From: Acanthaster planci
Taxonomy: Eukaryota; Echinodermata; Asteroidea; Valvatida; Acanthasteridae
Length of the DNA stretch: 64,000 nucleotides
Assembly (NCBI RefSeq): GCF_001949145.1
Contig: NW_019091416.1
Coordinates: forward strand, 3,179,908 to 3,243,907
Direction: 5' to 3'
Shown here: in pieces, positions 21,237-32,690 of the stretch
Layout of the letters: every line of letters begins with the position of its first letter
How positions within the stretch are numbered: position 1 is the stretch's first letter
Notes under the pieces: generated by a model
Database searches by the model: none
Seen by the model: the letters and a program-made list of their open reading frames with translations, nothing else
What the model was told of the DNA's origin: nothing
Program-made: the position numbers and the translations under genes

Positions 21237-21686
21237 AGTGTCTTTACGTGCTGTCTGTCTCCGCAGGAGATGGAGGCAAAATCCAAGAGTAAAGCCATCG
21301 ATAAGGAACTGAGCAAGTACAAATCCTACATCAGGAGGGAAATCAAGATCTTGCTGCTCGGTGCCGGCGAGAGTGGGAAAAGTACTTTCCTGAAACAGAT
21401 GAAAATCATCCACGGACAGGAGTTCACGGATGATGATGTGAAAGACTACCGCAATATAATCTACTCGAACGTTATCAAGGGGCTGAAAGTGTTGCAAGAC
21501 GCCCGCAGCAAGCTACAGATACCGTGGGGGGACGCGGCCAACGAGGAGCATGCTACTCAGGTCATGGGCTGCGACACAGCGCTGCTAGAACCCGCAGTTT
21601 TTGTGCAGTTTGTGCCGAATTGCAGGGCACTTTGGGCCGACAGCGGAATACAGGGAGCCTACGACAGAAGGCGTGAATTTCAGTTG
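21228..21686 (+). CDS. G-alpha 12/13 exon 1
   Basis: One hundred and fifty-three codons from [20 protein letters not shown] to RRREFQL, ending at donor TTG|GTGAGT. It carries the N-terminal helix, the P-loop and the helical domain. I prefer the start at 21228 (AAAATGG) because Cys-Cys then lies at positions 8-9, close to the family arrangement. The ATG at 21195 is also in good context. Confidence 0.93.
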
Positions 21687-24600
21687 GTGAGTTCGCATTT
21701 CTGTGCACGCACGTAGGCCCATCGAGTACAGTACCACGTACTAGGCCCGATGCGTGAAGTTTACACGTACGCCTATCACAGTATCACCACATCATCAATA
21801 CATGTATTACTACATGTATTTGGGGGGAAATGGCATGGTGTTACTCAATGGAAAATGCTATAGTTTTTTCAGTTAATTGCTGTGTTACATGTACGCGGGT
21901 ACCAAACAACACAAACTTTCTGCTGTTGAAATTGCCTTCAAATGAGTATTTCCATTTGCCTGTTGAATCCGTGAATGATTGATACTTAATGCATTTTCTC
22001 TTTATGCATTTTCTAAATGGTCACATGTATCTCCACTTTTTTTAAAACCAAGGTTTGTGTCTCCAGAAACGTTTTTGAAGGTACAGAACTGGTACAGCAT
22101 TTATGATGATTTTAAAAATGCAAACACAGATGTGTCCTTGGAAAAAAATCTATACAATCATTGCATGCTTGGAGGAAGTACATACATGTGCATCAGACCT
22201 TTTGTACCATGACAGGTTGTTTCTGAAGCTTTAAGTTTCTCAATGATTTTTTTCCTGTTAAAGCCTATTAGGTTGATCACTGAGTGAGGACTATAAAAAC
22301 TGCTCTGTCTGCTATTTATATAATGTTCTTGAGGTTTTGGTGATGAAGAAGTTGGTTTTACATTCCAACTTTGTCCCATGCCTACTTTGGCAGGCCTTCC
22401 TATATTGGCACAGTTGATCTAGCCAAATTAATGCCCCAAAAGTGTTATTTCTCAATTGAAACAGAACAGGGCTGTTAACCATTTTGTAAAGGAGTTTATA
22501 GTATGATCCGGTTGAGGTGACTGAATTGCTTTTTCTTATATACAAGTAACTGATACCTCTACGATGCACCAAATTTGGGCCTACCCCAAAACGGTACTGC
22601 CAAAAGTTGGTGCACTAACATACATGCACTGTACTGGTACATTTACATTGTAGTTGGGATGAACCACTTGTTTATTTGCACTCAGGCAAATACGCAGAGG
22701 GGCGTTGGTGTTAGTTATACTCAAACTGTAGCAACAGTCCCAACTATATTAGGGAAGGTCCCAACTATACTGCTTCAGTTCCACTGGCCCTTCTCCAGTT
22801 AGCAAATTTCTGTAGAAAATTTTTCTACCTACCGTACTGTAGCTTAAGTAGATACACCTGAAAAAATTCTACCAAAATGACAACTGGGCATTTCCAGTCT
22901 GACAAAGAAAAACTCGATTCTTCTAGCAGGTGCTGTCCATACAAAATGACAGTGGCGCATGCTACAGCTCACACACTAACACATTATACCATACATGTAG
23001 TTTAGTGAGTCTACCAGTAACTACAGCACCGCACTTGGAATTGTCCCAACTGCAGTTGGGACAGATGCTGAAGTTGGACGTAGCAGCATTTAGGTATCAG
23101 CCCCGCCTCTCTCGTTGTGACTAGTGAGGGTGGAGTTGTACACCAAATCAGTATGTGTATTGTATCTTGCACTGTGTTGGCTTTTGGTGTACTTGTATAC
23201 CTGTACATGTATACGGGAGAATTTCACAGAGAGCTTTGTTAAGCACATGAAAAAATGGTAAAGCAAAAGCAGGTAGCCAACCAAAAACTCATTTATGTAT
23301 TGCTTTCGACTGGTTCCCTGCTGATTTTTGCCAAACACGTAATGTTGCCAATCAATCCTTATGGTGTACAGCTCTCTGGAATCACAGGTCCAGAAGGCTC
23401 CTTGTAAAACCTGAAGAGCTGCTGGTGAGGTTGACTGCCTGAAGTGTGTAATGTGTATCTACAGGTAGTTACAACTCAAAGGTCTTTACTTAACCTTAGC
23501 ACAATCAGCTGTCGTAAGTCATCTAAAATCAAACAGCTATATTTTGCACTATTTTTATTGATCCATCCAAATCTAACACCTGAATCATGTGTCAGTTTTG
23601 TAAACAGTGGGTTGGCTCTGAGTACAAACAGAAGTGTAGTAGTGGCTTTAGAAAGCTTGGGGTTAACAAATCAAGGATACCTGGTACAAACGTACATGTA
23701 CATCAACCGTTATCTGATTTTTTGTGCAAGGTCAGCATTCAGGAAGTCGCAACAGGCTAGCTGCTCGTATCTGCGTGCGGACATTGTACACATGCCCTCT
23801 CAGAGGACCTGCCAATGCCAGGCGTTGGTCTCTTGTCCTCCGCTATCCTGGCACTTGCCCCGCTCTGCCCTCAGCGTTAGTCCTAGTCAGCCACTTTTTT
23901 GCTGTATTTGCCTTTTCAATTAAGGAGAGTCACCGGGGGCCTTTTTCTGGGCCACAAAAGTGTACTCCATGTCCATTTACTGGGCCATCCCAGATGCAAG
24001 CATTGGCCACGGCTGGCCAGCAAATGTGGATGACTTACTGAAGCCAGTAAATGCATCAGTTGCTTTGGAAGTACCACTTTTAGTGGATTGTTATTTTCTC
24101 TTTGGAGGAGGGCATGAGTTGGTTAAAGTTTGAAATTGAGGCTACATGCAAGTACAACGAATTCCCTGGATTACGTACATGTACAGTACTTATTCGACAT
24201 TCCTTGAGGGGACTCACTTCAAATATATGACTTGTCAGAAGCGATGGCCTGCATCTATGTTTGTGTACATGACGCATGGTATGCACTGAAGTACATCTAC
24301 ATGCACACGTGCACCCAAAATGGACTTTGGCACTTCAGCGGAGAGTGCTTGTGCACACTTTGCAATGCTGATGGGAGGGCTTGACGGTGGATGCAAATTC
24401 CTACATGAGCGCGTGTCTGTCAGTGATGAAGCATCAGCCAATTCAGCTTGTGTCTACAGTCAATTCAGATATACATTCAATTAATCTGTGTCAATCCAAC
24501 AAGTACATCAGATTCCCTTCTAGTAAATTGGGCAAAGCAGATTTCCCTCCTAGTCCCACCAGACATTCAGAATTGGTGGCCACCCACATTGTCACTGACT

Positions 24601-27600
24601 ACACCGTTCATTTCAGAAAATTTCAGAACTTTGATAATGCCTGCTGAGAAGTGATAATACCCGCTGCGTAAATCGTGTGTTGTCACATGGATAGGAGACA
24701 GTGTACTTGGGTCTGATTGGTCAAGAGTCTGCGTGCACGTGACGTGCCACGCGCGCCCCAAGTTCATCGAAGGGGATGCCATTGGACAACTTTCAAAAGG
24801 AATATACCATAAAATGGACAGGGGTGCTCAGGAAAGTGAAAGTAATGTTTGAGAACAAAATTGTTGGGAATACATCATATGTTGACTTCTTTTGACTCTC
24901 TGAATAAAAAGCTATAAAAATGAACAGGAATAAATACACGTATGTGTCCATTCTCTTGAATCAGTCTTAAATGAACATTTAAGACTGGCCAAGCACATAT
25001 TTATTCCCTTGATATGGATTGATGTACATGTACCAAAGGCACTTGAATGTGGAAGTGAAGAATCTTTCAATGGGTCAAGTGCCTTAGAAGTATCAATATG
25101 TTATTCAACACGTTTTGGGTTGTACATGGACCTTCCCTAATCCTGCTAAAATCTTTCCACTCCATCTGGAGGATTGTGATGACTGATTCGAAAGATGAGA
25201 CTGTTAACTTCCACGGTGCTTACATTTGCGAATCTGCTAGATGTACACTACATACATTTAACAAAGTGATAGCTGAATGTTCTAAAAGTAACAGGGGTAC
25301 GTATTGACATCTTGTTTGCTGTGCGTCCCTCCATGTGTGGGAAAAATGCTTCATATAATATTGTATGCCTACATATCACAATGAATTCGCACTCTACAGT
25401 TCACAATTCAGACAGACTGCTATAGCATCAGAGACCAGAATTTTAGAATACATTAGCATTTGATACATGTAACGCACAGGGGTATGTTCAGAAATTGGTT
25501 TATAATGCAGCAGGCATGTGAACGTATACAAAAGATGTGCATAACTGAACTTTAGTAATTTTGTAATTTTGTAGTGGTAGAAGGCTATATTCTACAGGTT
25601 GGTTTCTCAATTGCATGTACTCTGTACATGTGTACATTATGGTGTGCTAAATTTTAAACATTCACCTTAATTATTTTCGAGTGACAAAATAAATTTAGAA
25701 ACTTTCAGTTTGCCTTCTACTAGTACGAGGTTCTGTGTGTATGTGTGTGCAGGCGTGGCATACATGTACATAGTGTGGACCCCTGCACAAAAGAAGTCCA
25801 CGTAATGTAGCGTATAATGGCTTTGTGTGGACTCGCACAAGTCCATAAAATGTTTTCCCCTCTCTGAGAAACAGTTTCAGAGGCATTTTGGGGTCAGAGT
25901 TATCTGTGGCAAAATGAAGAGGAACAGTCCAAGAAATCATCATCAAAAATCCAGCTCGAAGGAGTTATCCGAGTGGAGAAAAAGGAGCATTTTCCTCAAG
26001 TTTCCTTAACCACAGGAGAAGATAGGAATGTCCTCACTTTGTATATAAAACAGGTGTGTGTGTGGGTGGATGTGGGCTGTACTTCTTGATTTTACATAAA
26101 TTACATGTACATTTAGCCGCTGACAATGTTCCACATCGTTAATGTATTCACATTTCGCAGAACTGTTTGACATTTGGCACAAATTTCTTTTGATCTCACA
26201 CGTGTGTATTTCTAATCGGTGTAGGATATTTTATCGAGTTTCCCCTGAGCTCACTGTGCAGTGTTTGAGGGGGGAGACTTACTGTACGCATATACACAAA
26301 TGTTCTCCATCGCAGGATTGCATTGCCATATTGTAGGTATACACAGTGCTACGTTGACACACATTGCACCAGTTTACATGTACATACATTTGTCCCAACT
26401 TACACAATGCAATCACGCATACATACCGGTACAGTATGCAATATGCAGTGTATTTTCCGAGTACATTTAAATCACATCCGTATTTGCAAACCTTCAGAAC
26501 ATTTCATCTTGCCAATGTTGGGCTCGTGAACCGAAGCCCTAACCTGAACTAAATGTAGTTTACACTTTGGTGCGTGGATATTTACAGCAATGGTTGGCTT
26601 GAGATTTGAACGATGAAAGTTTGTAGCCATTCTCGGGCCACTCTGCGCCGCCATGGCCCATGGAGGATTTTACGGAGTACTTCCTGAAACTCTCATCCAG
26701 AAAAAAGTGAATTCATGCACAATGACCTGCTGATGCTCCATTGTTGTGCACTGAATTGTGCTGAAGTTGAATACAATAGACCTGGTAATATGCTGCATAT
26801 GTTTTTTTGGGCACGCAATATGTATTGTGTAACTACTGCAATGAATGAAGGGCACCACAAATGTACACACTTTACTTGGTTCTTGCCAATCATTGGCCTC
26901 GGGTGCGTGGATGTTTGCATGCCCCAGTGATCAAAGACAGGTGACCTTTCACCCCCAGAGGATGGATCAAAATATACCTGGTACTGTTTACATATGCCTC
27001 CATGAGATTTTTTTTTTATAAAACAGTCTCCAGCTAAGTTATAGTATACCAAGATGGTCAAGGTTGGGCACATGAAGGCTTTTGCCTGACTGTGTGGTGT
27101 CTGGTTCTGTTCATATTTAGAGTGAGGTAACAAACAAAATGCATGTGAATGTCTGGGATTGGGTTGTTGCATGTAAACCACTGTTACATCGATATGATAA
27201 GAGAAATGTTATATTTTCACATACATGCAAATGTATGTAACTTCCCAATTACATACCCCCCAAAAGAAAAGGTAGAATTTTAAAAACATACATCTTGGAT
27301 CCCGTCTATTACTAGCAGATAAGAGCCCGTTGAGTGGGACCATGAGGCTAATATGTATCTGGTGTCGAATTTCGATTCTGTGAACTCAGACAGAACTCAA
27401 AGTTTCCGCCGATGAAAAAAAATAAAGTGCAAAAATGTGAAAGTTCTCAACTAGCACTCAACACACTGGTCACAGGCAGCCCCAAATCTGTTAAGAGTCG
27501 CAGACCACTGTCGGTAGATTTAAAGCGGCAACAACATTGCAGATGAATCTTGGAATGCTTGGAAATGTGAATTCCTGTTTGTCGTTGAGTTCTATTCTCA

Positions 27601-30600
27601 CTAAATCTCCTTCATCTTCGCTTCATGATCACTTTACTCCATGTTGGCATCTTGTAGGTGTATACTTGTGACTAAATATATGATACAAAAAAATGCTTAA
27701 CGAAAATGTTTATTAAAGCTTATACTTCGTCGCCATTGACCAATTTTGCATGTGTTGGTTGATGGAATTCTTCATCATGCATAGAGTCCACGTGCAAACT
27801 GGTCTACATATTCATGTACCCAGAGAAAAAAAAAGTTGTAGTTTTTTTCTAAGAATGTATCCATTGGCAGCAATTTGTGTCATGATGTGTCAAAATATTT
27901 GTACTATTGCCCATACAGTTTCATACCTAAAGTATACATGTACCAAGTCTCAAGAAGATGCATAAAAATTGCCCAAATTTGCTGTCAATGCCAAAGTGCC
28001 CACTTACGAGTATAACACTGGTCCCCGACCACTCCCCCAGTACATGTACCAGGGTAGCAGAAACCCGGTTCAGTTCTGAAGTGACAAATGGGAATGTACA
28101 CAAGTACATACACATGTACATACACATGTATGTACATGTACATGTATGTACATGTATGTACAAGGTAGCTGCAACAAAAAGTCAAACATCTGTACATTGC
28201 CAGTACACGTAAATCTAATATCGTACGTAGCCATGAAAATGTCCCTGTTTCGTCCCAGACAAAACACTATATTTTCTTTAATTTCACAATCATCACAAAG
28301 ACTAAGAAAAGTTCTTGAGGGTATTCTCCACCCAGATGTCCAATGGTTCAAACAAAAACCACTGCTTTCCATTAATGTCTCAGGGGTAACAATTTTATTA
28401 CAAGTTACATGTATGGGACGTACAAGTTGCGTGTATAAATAATTGGCATACATTTATACCCTCATACAGACTTATTCCCATTAGTGTCGAGAATAAGCAT
28501 CTATAAATGGGACAGCATCATCACTCCCAGTGACCCCACACGTCTGATGATGGGCCAGGAATCTTTGGCCACGTCACAGACTGAAAACAACAGTCAGCCT
28601 TAGAGGAAGGCAACTCCTCCCTGTCAGGGACTTATGGCCACCCGGCAGAAATTCAAAGAACCTTCTGCTTCAGAATAGAGCTGACTCTGATGTTAATTCA
28701 TCTTGGTGTTTCAAAAATCCAAGGTCTTTTGGGAACGAAGCGCACACGTGAGTCAGCATACGACTGCAATGATAGGACAGACTTTCGCGCATGTATTGCT
28801 CTCTTCCCAAATAACCTCAGAATGGGCATGTGCTGCTTGAAAATACCCAACTGGCTCATTAGGATGGAATGAGAATCACATGTGGCACATGTTGTCAGCA
28901 AACCATGTCGGGAAACGGATAGAAATGCTTTTAAAAAAGCAACCTGTTTTTAAGTTAGAGTATAGGGCCCTGTGGACCAGTACATTATTTGCTTTGGAGA
29001 AATTGTTATACTCAACAATACCATCCTTTTAAATCTGTAAAAAATTTGGACATATTTAACTTTCAAAACCCATGGTGATATTGTTGTTACAGGGCTGCCA
29101 GTGTGCATGCATTGAGTGGGAGGCTCACATATTTCAGGTTATTCTAGCGCTATCACCCCCATTCTTTTGTGACCAGTGGGACATCTTGTATTCAAAGGAC
29201 TAGAAGTTCTTCAGCACGCTTGGGCATCTTTGAGTGGAAACTTATCAATGTTACATCTCCAGGATTCAAAACCAAGACCTCCTTTATCATGTTAGTAGCG
29301 TGGACATCTTGACTGTAACCATGCGATGATGCCATGCCACATTTACCTGACGTAATAAATCAAGAGCAATTTGTTAATAACCTACAGGTAGTTGTTTCTT
29401 AGCCAGTTTTCATGATGTGTTTATTTTTTTCTCATCTGTTTTTTTTTTTTTTTTTTTTTTGCTCAGGCGGACTCAGTGAAGTACTTCCTGGATGAATTGG
29501 ATCGAATTGGAAAGGAGGTAAATACAGAACTGTATGTTATGCAGTAGGATTGGCCCCCTGATTAACACCTACATGTACATGTATAACTATGATTTGATGG
29601 CAAATAAATTGATTTTTAATTAAGGAATTGCCTTCTCATAACAGTGGCAATGTTAGGAAGCAAAATCTTTTGTGCAAGTATTAAAGAGATGTGAAAATTC
29701 TTGTATTTTGTACAAATGTGGTAGTTCCCACGATGCCTTTATTGTACTGCTTTGGATGTCTTTTGTGTATTTTTACATTCTTCGGCCATACATGTTACTC
29801 AACTAAAGAACCAGTCATTCGGCTATTCTTTTAGTTGGCTCCCACAACATGGCATTAAAACTTGAAACAGAATGTATGTTACTCTTGAGTGATTCGCAGG
29901 TTCATTATATTAAGAATTATTTTCCCCTTGAAAAATGCGATCTTGCTTGAGCTTTTATTTTAAAAATGGTAATGGCTAGGGTTATGTTTCCTCGTTTTGG
30001 TTTTGATGTCATTTTTACTACCAAATCGTTGCAGAATTACTTGCCCACCACGCAAGACATCCTGTACGCTCGCAAGGCCACCAAGGGGATCGTGGAGCAT
30101 GTCATCGACATCAAGAACGTGCCCTTCCGGTTCGTGGATGTGGGCGGCCAGCGTTCCCAGCGCCAGAAGTGGTTTCAGTGCTTTGAGGGCGTAACCTCCA
30201 TCCTTTTCTTGGTCTCCTCCAGCGAGTTCGACCAGGTGCTGATGGAGGACCGCATCACCAACCGGCTAGTGGAGTCCTGCAACATCTTTGAGACCATCGT
30301 CAACCACAAGTACTTCTGCCGGGTCTCCATCATCCTCTTCCTGAACAAGACGGACCTCCTGGAGCAGAAGATCAAGGTGGTCAACCTCAAGGACTACTTC
30401 GCCGCCTATGAGGGCGAGCCCACGGACCTGAAGGCGGTGCAGAGCTTCATCCTGCTCATGTTTGACATGCGGCGCCGGGACCGCAGCAAATCGCTCTTCC
30501 ACCACTTCACCACCGCCGTGGACACAAACAACATTCGGTACGTATTCTACGCGGTCCGGGACACGATTCTCAAGCAGAATCTGGAGGGCCTTATGCTGCA

Positions 30601-30604
30601 GTAG
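21228..30604 (+). CDS. Heterotrimeric G-protein alpha subunit, G12/13 class (3 exons, complete)
   Basis: Three exons (21228-21686, 29467-29517, 30035-30604) join in phase 0 to 359 codons and a TAG stop. The product is a GTP-switch protein that couples receptors to RhoGEFs and Rho at the plasma membrane. Seen in order: paired Cys at residues 8-9, likely palmitoylation sites; G1 GAGESGKST (P-loop); KLQIPWGD and FVQFVP, typical of G12/13; [20 protein letters not shown] at the end of exon 1; an arginine-finger ARKATKG switch; DVGGQRS with the catalytic Gln; [22 protein letters not shown] (G4); TTAVDT (G5, in place of TCAT); and the C-terminus NLEGLMLQ, the G12/13 ending, which lacks the pertussis-toxin cysteine. 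Human GNA12 and GNA13 are about 380 residues, so the length fits. Which of the two it is cannot be set, since the split is vertebrate-specific. An in-frame upstream ATG at 21195 would add 11 residues. Confidence 0.97.
23042..23063. repeat. Perfect 22-base palindrome
   Basis: The dyad TGTCCCAACTG / CAGTTGGGACA has no spacer and no mismatch. It lies in G-alpha intron 1. Related GTCCCAACTATA words occur about 300 bases earlier (22736-22770). Confidence 0.8.
24716..24760. promoter_or_regulatory. GC-rich promoter-like patch in G-alpha intron 1
   Basis: TGATTGGTCA (an inverted CCAAT box) is followed by GCACGTGACGTGCCACGCGCGCC, which contains an E-box (CACGTG) and TGACGT. It stands out in AT-rich intron. 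It might be an internal promoter or enhancer; there is no evidence of a transcript start. Confidence 0.3.
24927..25007. repeat. Long imperfect hairpin in G-alpha intron 1
   Basis: The inner arms CAGTCTTAAATG and CATTTAAGACTG (24962-24987) pair perfectly over a 2-base spacer. The outer arms GGAATAAATA...TATGTG and CACATATTTATTCC also pair. A second inverted pair, AAGGCACTTGA and TCAAGTGCCTT, lies just right (25035-25086). Probably a small inverted-repeat element. Confidence 0.65.
28095..28161. repeat. ACATGTA-type palindromic simple repeat
   Basis: A dense cluster of TACACATGTACATACACATG and TACATGTACATGTATGTACA words. The same self-complementary motif recurs singly throughout the window (for example 21800, 26380, 34397, 35373, 38878). 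It is the commonest low-complexity signal here. Confidence 0.8.
29265..29340 (-). repeat. Possible tRNA-derived SINE relic
   Basis: On the minus strand, GGTCTTGGTTTTGAATCCTG resembles a tRNA T-arm with a B box, preceded by ACGCTACTAACATGATAAAG. No full cloverleaf is seen. Confidence 0.25.
29439..29460 (+). repeat. Run of 22 T before G-alpha exon 2
   Basis: The uninterrupted T tract ends 4 bases before the AG of the exon 2 acceptor and therefore forms its polypyrimidine tract. Length variation here could affect exon 2 splicing. Confidence 0.9.
29467..29517 (+). CDS. G-alpha 12/13 exon 2
   Basis: Seventeen codons, [17 protein letters not shown], matching human ESVKYFLDNLDKLGE. The acceptor GCTCAG follows a run of 22 T (29439-29460). 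The donor is GAG|GTAAAT. Phase 0 on both sides. Confidence 0.95.
30035..30604 (+). CDS. G-alpha 12/13 exon 3 (last exon)
   Basis: One hundred and eighty-nine codons from [18 protein letters not shown] to the LMLQ end and TAG. It contains all three switches, G3 to G5 and the receptor-contact C-terminus. It is markedly GC-richer than the flanks (many C/G third positions), a clear coding signature. Acceptor CGTTGCAG. Confidence 0.97.
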   Translation, partial: NYLPTTQDILYARKATKGIVEHVIDIKNVPFRFVDVGGQRSQRQKWFQCFEGVTSILFLVSSSEFDQVLMEDRITNRLVESCNIFETIVNHKYFCRVSIILFLNKTDLLEQKIKVVNLKDYFAAYEGEPTDLKAVQSFILLMFDMRRRDRSKSLFHHFTTAVDTNNIRYVFYAVRDTILKQNLEGLMLQ

Positions 30605-30924
30605 CTGTTCCAGGTAGTGTGAGTCTTGCCTTCTCGACGATGGTCGCCTGTGGCCTCGAAAAAAAAAAAGAAGAAATTACTTAATCTATATATCCAGCAT
30701 TGATGGAAAAAGCATCAAAATATTTTTTCCTCTTGTTTTTCTTCAACTCTTGTGGAAATCATTGAGTCACATTTACTGTGGAATATAATATATATATATT
30801 TATATCCCGCAATACACTGCAAACAAATGCAGATCTTAATGCAAGATGAGGCTCAACCTGACAGCAATACAGGTGTCTGAAAGCCTCATGTAGATGAGTT
30901 GCAGTAAATGCCAGTTTAATGCCG

Positions 30925-31126
30925 TTAATCCTAACCTTCCCGGCCCCCTCCCCGCATTCTTCAAAATCCTACCAGTGGTTGTGGCATTGAGGAAGGTGGA
31001 GTCTATCCGTTCCATGGGGCTTTACACCCTTCAAACATTGAATTCAAATCTCAATTTGCCATGTGCTTCCTACGGAGTAGAGGATTTGGGAAGGTTCAGG
31101 AAGAACGGTTAGTGTGTAAGGATTAA
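30925..31126. mobile_element. TTAA-flanked repeat, copy 4 (G-alpha 3' flank)
   Basis: It starts TTAATCCTAACCTTCC and ends GGTTAGTGTGTAAGGATTAA, with TTAA outermost on both sides. Inside are TTCAAAATCCT and GAGGATTTGGGAAGG words like those of the repeats at 7611 and 18102. It would lie within the 3' UTR of the G-alpha transcript if that extends to 32271. Confidence 0.6.
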
Positions 31127-32599
31127 TGCTGTTGTAAGGGAGTCTCTCACAACTCGGAGCATTCCTGAGCCTTTTGAGAGTGCCCGTCTGAAACACAGCG
31201 TGCTCCTCAGGGGAAAATTGTTGCCAGCTTCCTCTTGACTGCCGAGGGCTTTTCCTGGTACACATGGGCAGATGTTCCCACATAGGCAGGCCTGTCGATC
31301 CAGGCCATTCCTGGATAACCCTGGAACACTAAGAACATACAGTTCATGTACTAAAAGCCCCGAGTTCCTGAGACATTCCCTTGTAGCTGGTTTAAAAAAC
31401 TGGGGTTGAATGAGCGATGCTAAAAAAAACATGATTTTTAATTCTCTGTCAGAATGACTTCTTGGATGGTAAATTCATGAACAATTTATCCTGATTCAAG
31501 TACACTCAGACTGTCATGGAGAACTCGGCAAGAATTAACTACAATACTGTTTTTTATGTACATATATTTTCCTTTATTGAGATACGTGTCTTTTTTAAAA
31601 AGCAAAATAAGTGCAGACACTGAGAAATGGCATTGCCATGCTGTAAAGGTTAATATTGTGTCTTGTGTTGGCTTTCTGTATTTGTTTTAAATTTAGAGTG
31701 TAGTGTAAATCATGTAAAAAGATCTGGTGGAATGACAAGGGAAGATTTGTTTACTATACCTACTTGTAATGAAAGTATTTGACTTTCGACAGTTGACTAA
31801 AGGGCTTTTAGCATGTGTTAAAACCTGCGTTGCGAACAAAAGATCAGTATACTTAATTCTTATTTTTTAAATAGTATAAAGATTTTTGAAATAGTACATG
31901 TGCATGTAGATTGTACATGTAATGTTTAGGCTGTGTCTAAATTAATGGTGTGGCTTGGAGTAGCACACATGCCTGATGGAAGTGGCTGCAGCCGCATGGC
32001 GGTGGCTGTACCATTGGAGCACTTGTTGTTCCCAGCCACTGCCACAACTTTGAGACACTGTGTAAGATTCCCTCATGCAGTGCCAGTGATGCATTGTGGG
32101 ATATGATAAGTCAACCCCAAATTCTGCTGGCTCCTTCCAAGCCTAGAGCCCAGCCCCTGTTATATTACATGGGGCTTGATGGCCCAGGAAAGCTGGAGTA
32201 CAAAGATGGCTCTATTAGATTCCTAATGGGTTTATTTTGGAGGAACTCTGAAGATTTTGAGCAAAAGGGAAATAAATCACAGGGCATCGGGTCAATGTGA
32301 TTCTAAGTCAGTGCACATCCTCAAATGTTTGCTGTAAAGTTTGTATATGCAGGCCTGTCTTTTCAAATTTGTGAGGAAGGCTTCATCATACCTGTAAATG
32401 TACGTATATTTGTAAATCCTTCCAGCGGAAACAAAGTGAGACCACAGTCCTAGCAGAGTCTTGTACCGGGTAGTGGACATACGCAGACAGACTTAGGCTG
32501 GGTTCTAAAATGCTGCCTGTAAAGAAATGTGAAGTACGGTATGTCTGACTACGTGCGCATGTACATGTATGCGGTGGAACTATTTATGTGTTTTTCATT

Positions 32600-32690
32600 T
32601 AATGAGTGGGAGTTCATTTTACGAGTGGGAGGATTGAACTCTCAGCCAGCTAACCACTCTAATTATCCAGTAGACATAGCCAATCAAGGG
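32600..32690 (-). repeat. Possible tRNA-derived SINE relic
   Basis: The minus strand reads GTGGTTAGCTGGCTGAGAGT followed by TCAATCCTCCCAC. That gives an A-box-like GTGGTTAGCTGG and a B-box-like GAGTTCAATCC in the right order and spacing. No complete tRNA fold. Confidence 0.35.

Larger units (their letters stand above)
21687..29466 (+). other. G-alpha intron 1 (7.8 kb)
   Basis: No coding exon recognised. It holds many ACATGTA palindromes (densest at 28095-28161), a perfect 22-base palindrome (23042-23063), a hairpin (24927-25007), a short GC-rich, promoter-like patch (24716-24760) and a B-box relic near 29265-29340. A frame starting ATGGCGGCGCAGAGT on the minus strand at 26654 has no recognisable product. 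Confidence 0.75.

Noticed and set aside
26472-26654. Minus-strand frame starting ATGGCGGCGCAGAGT, like a housekeeping gene start
   Set aside because: The 60-codon product resembles nothing and has no convincing donor. It lies inside the G-alpha intron. Kept only as a note.
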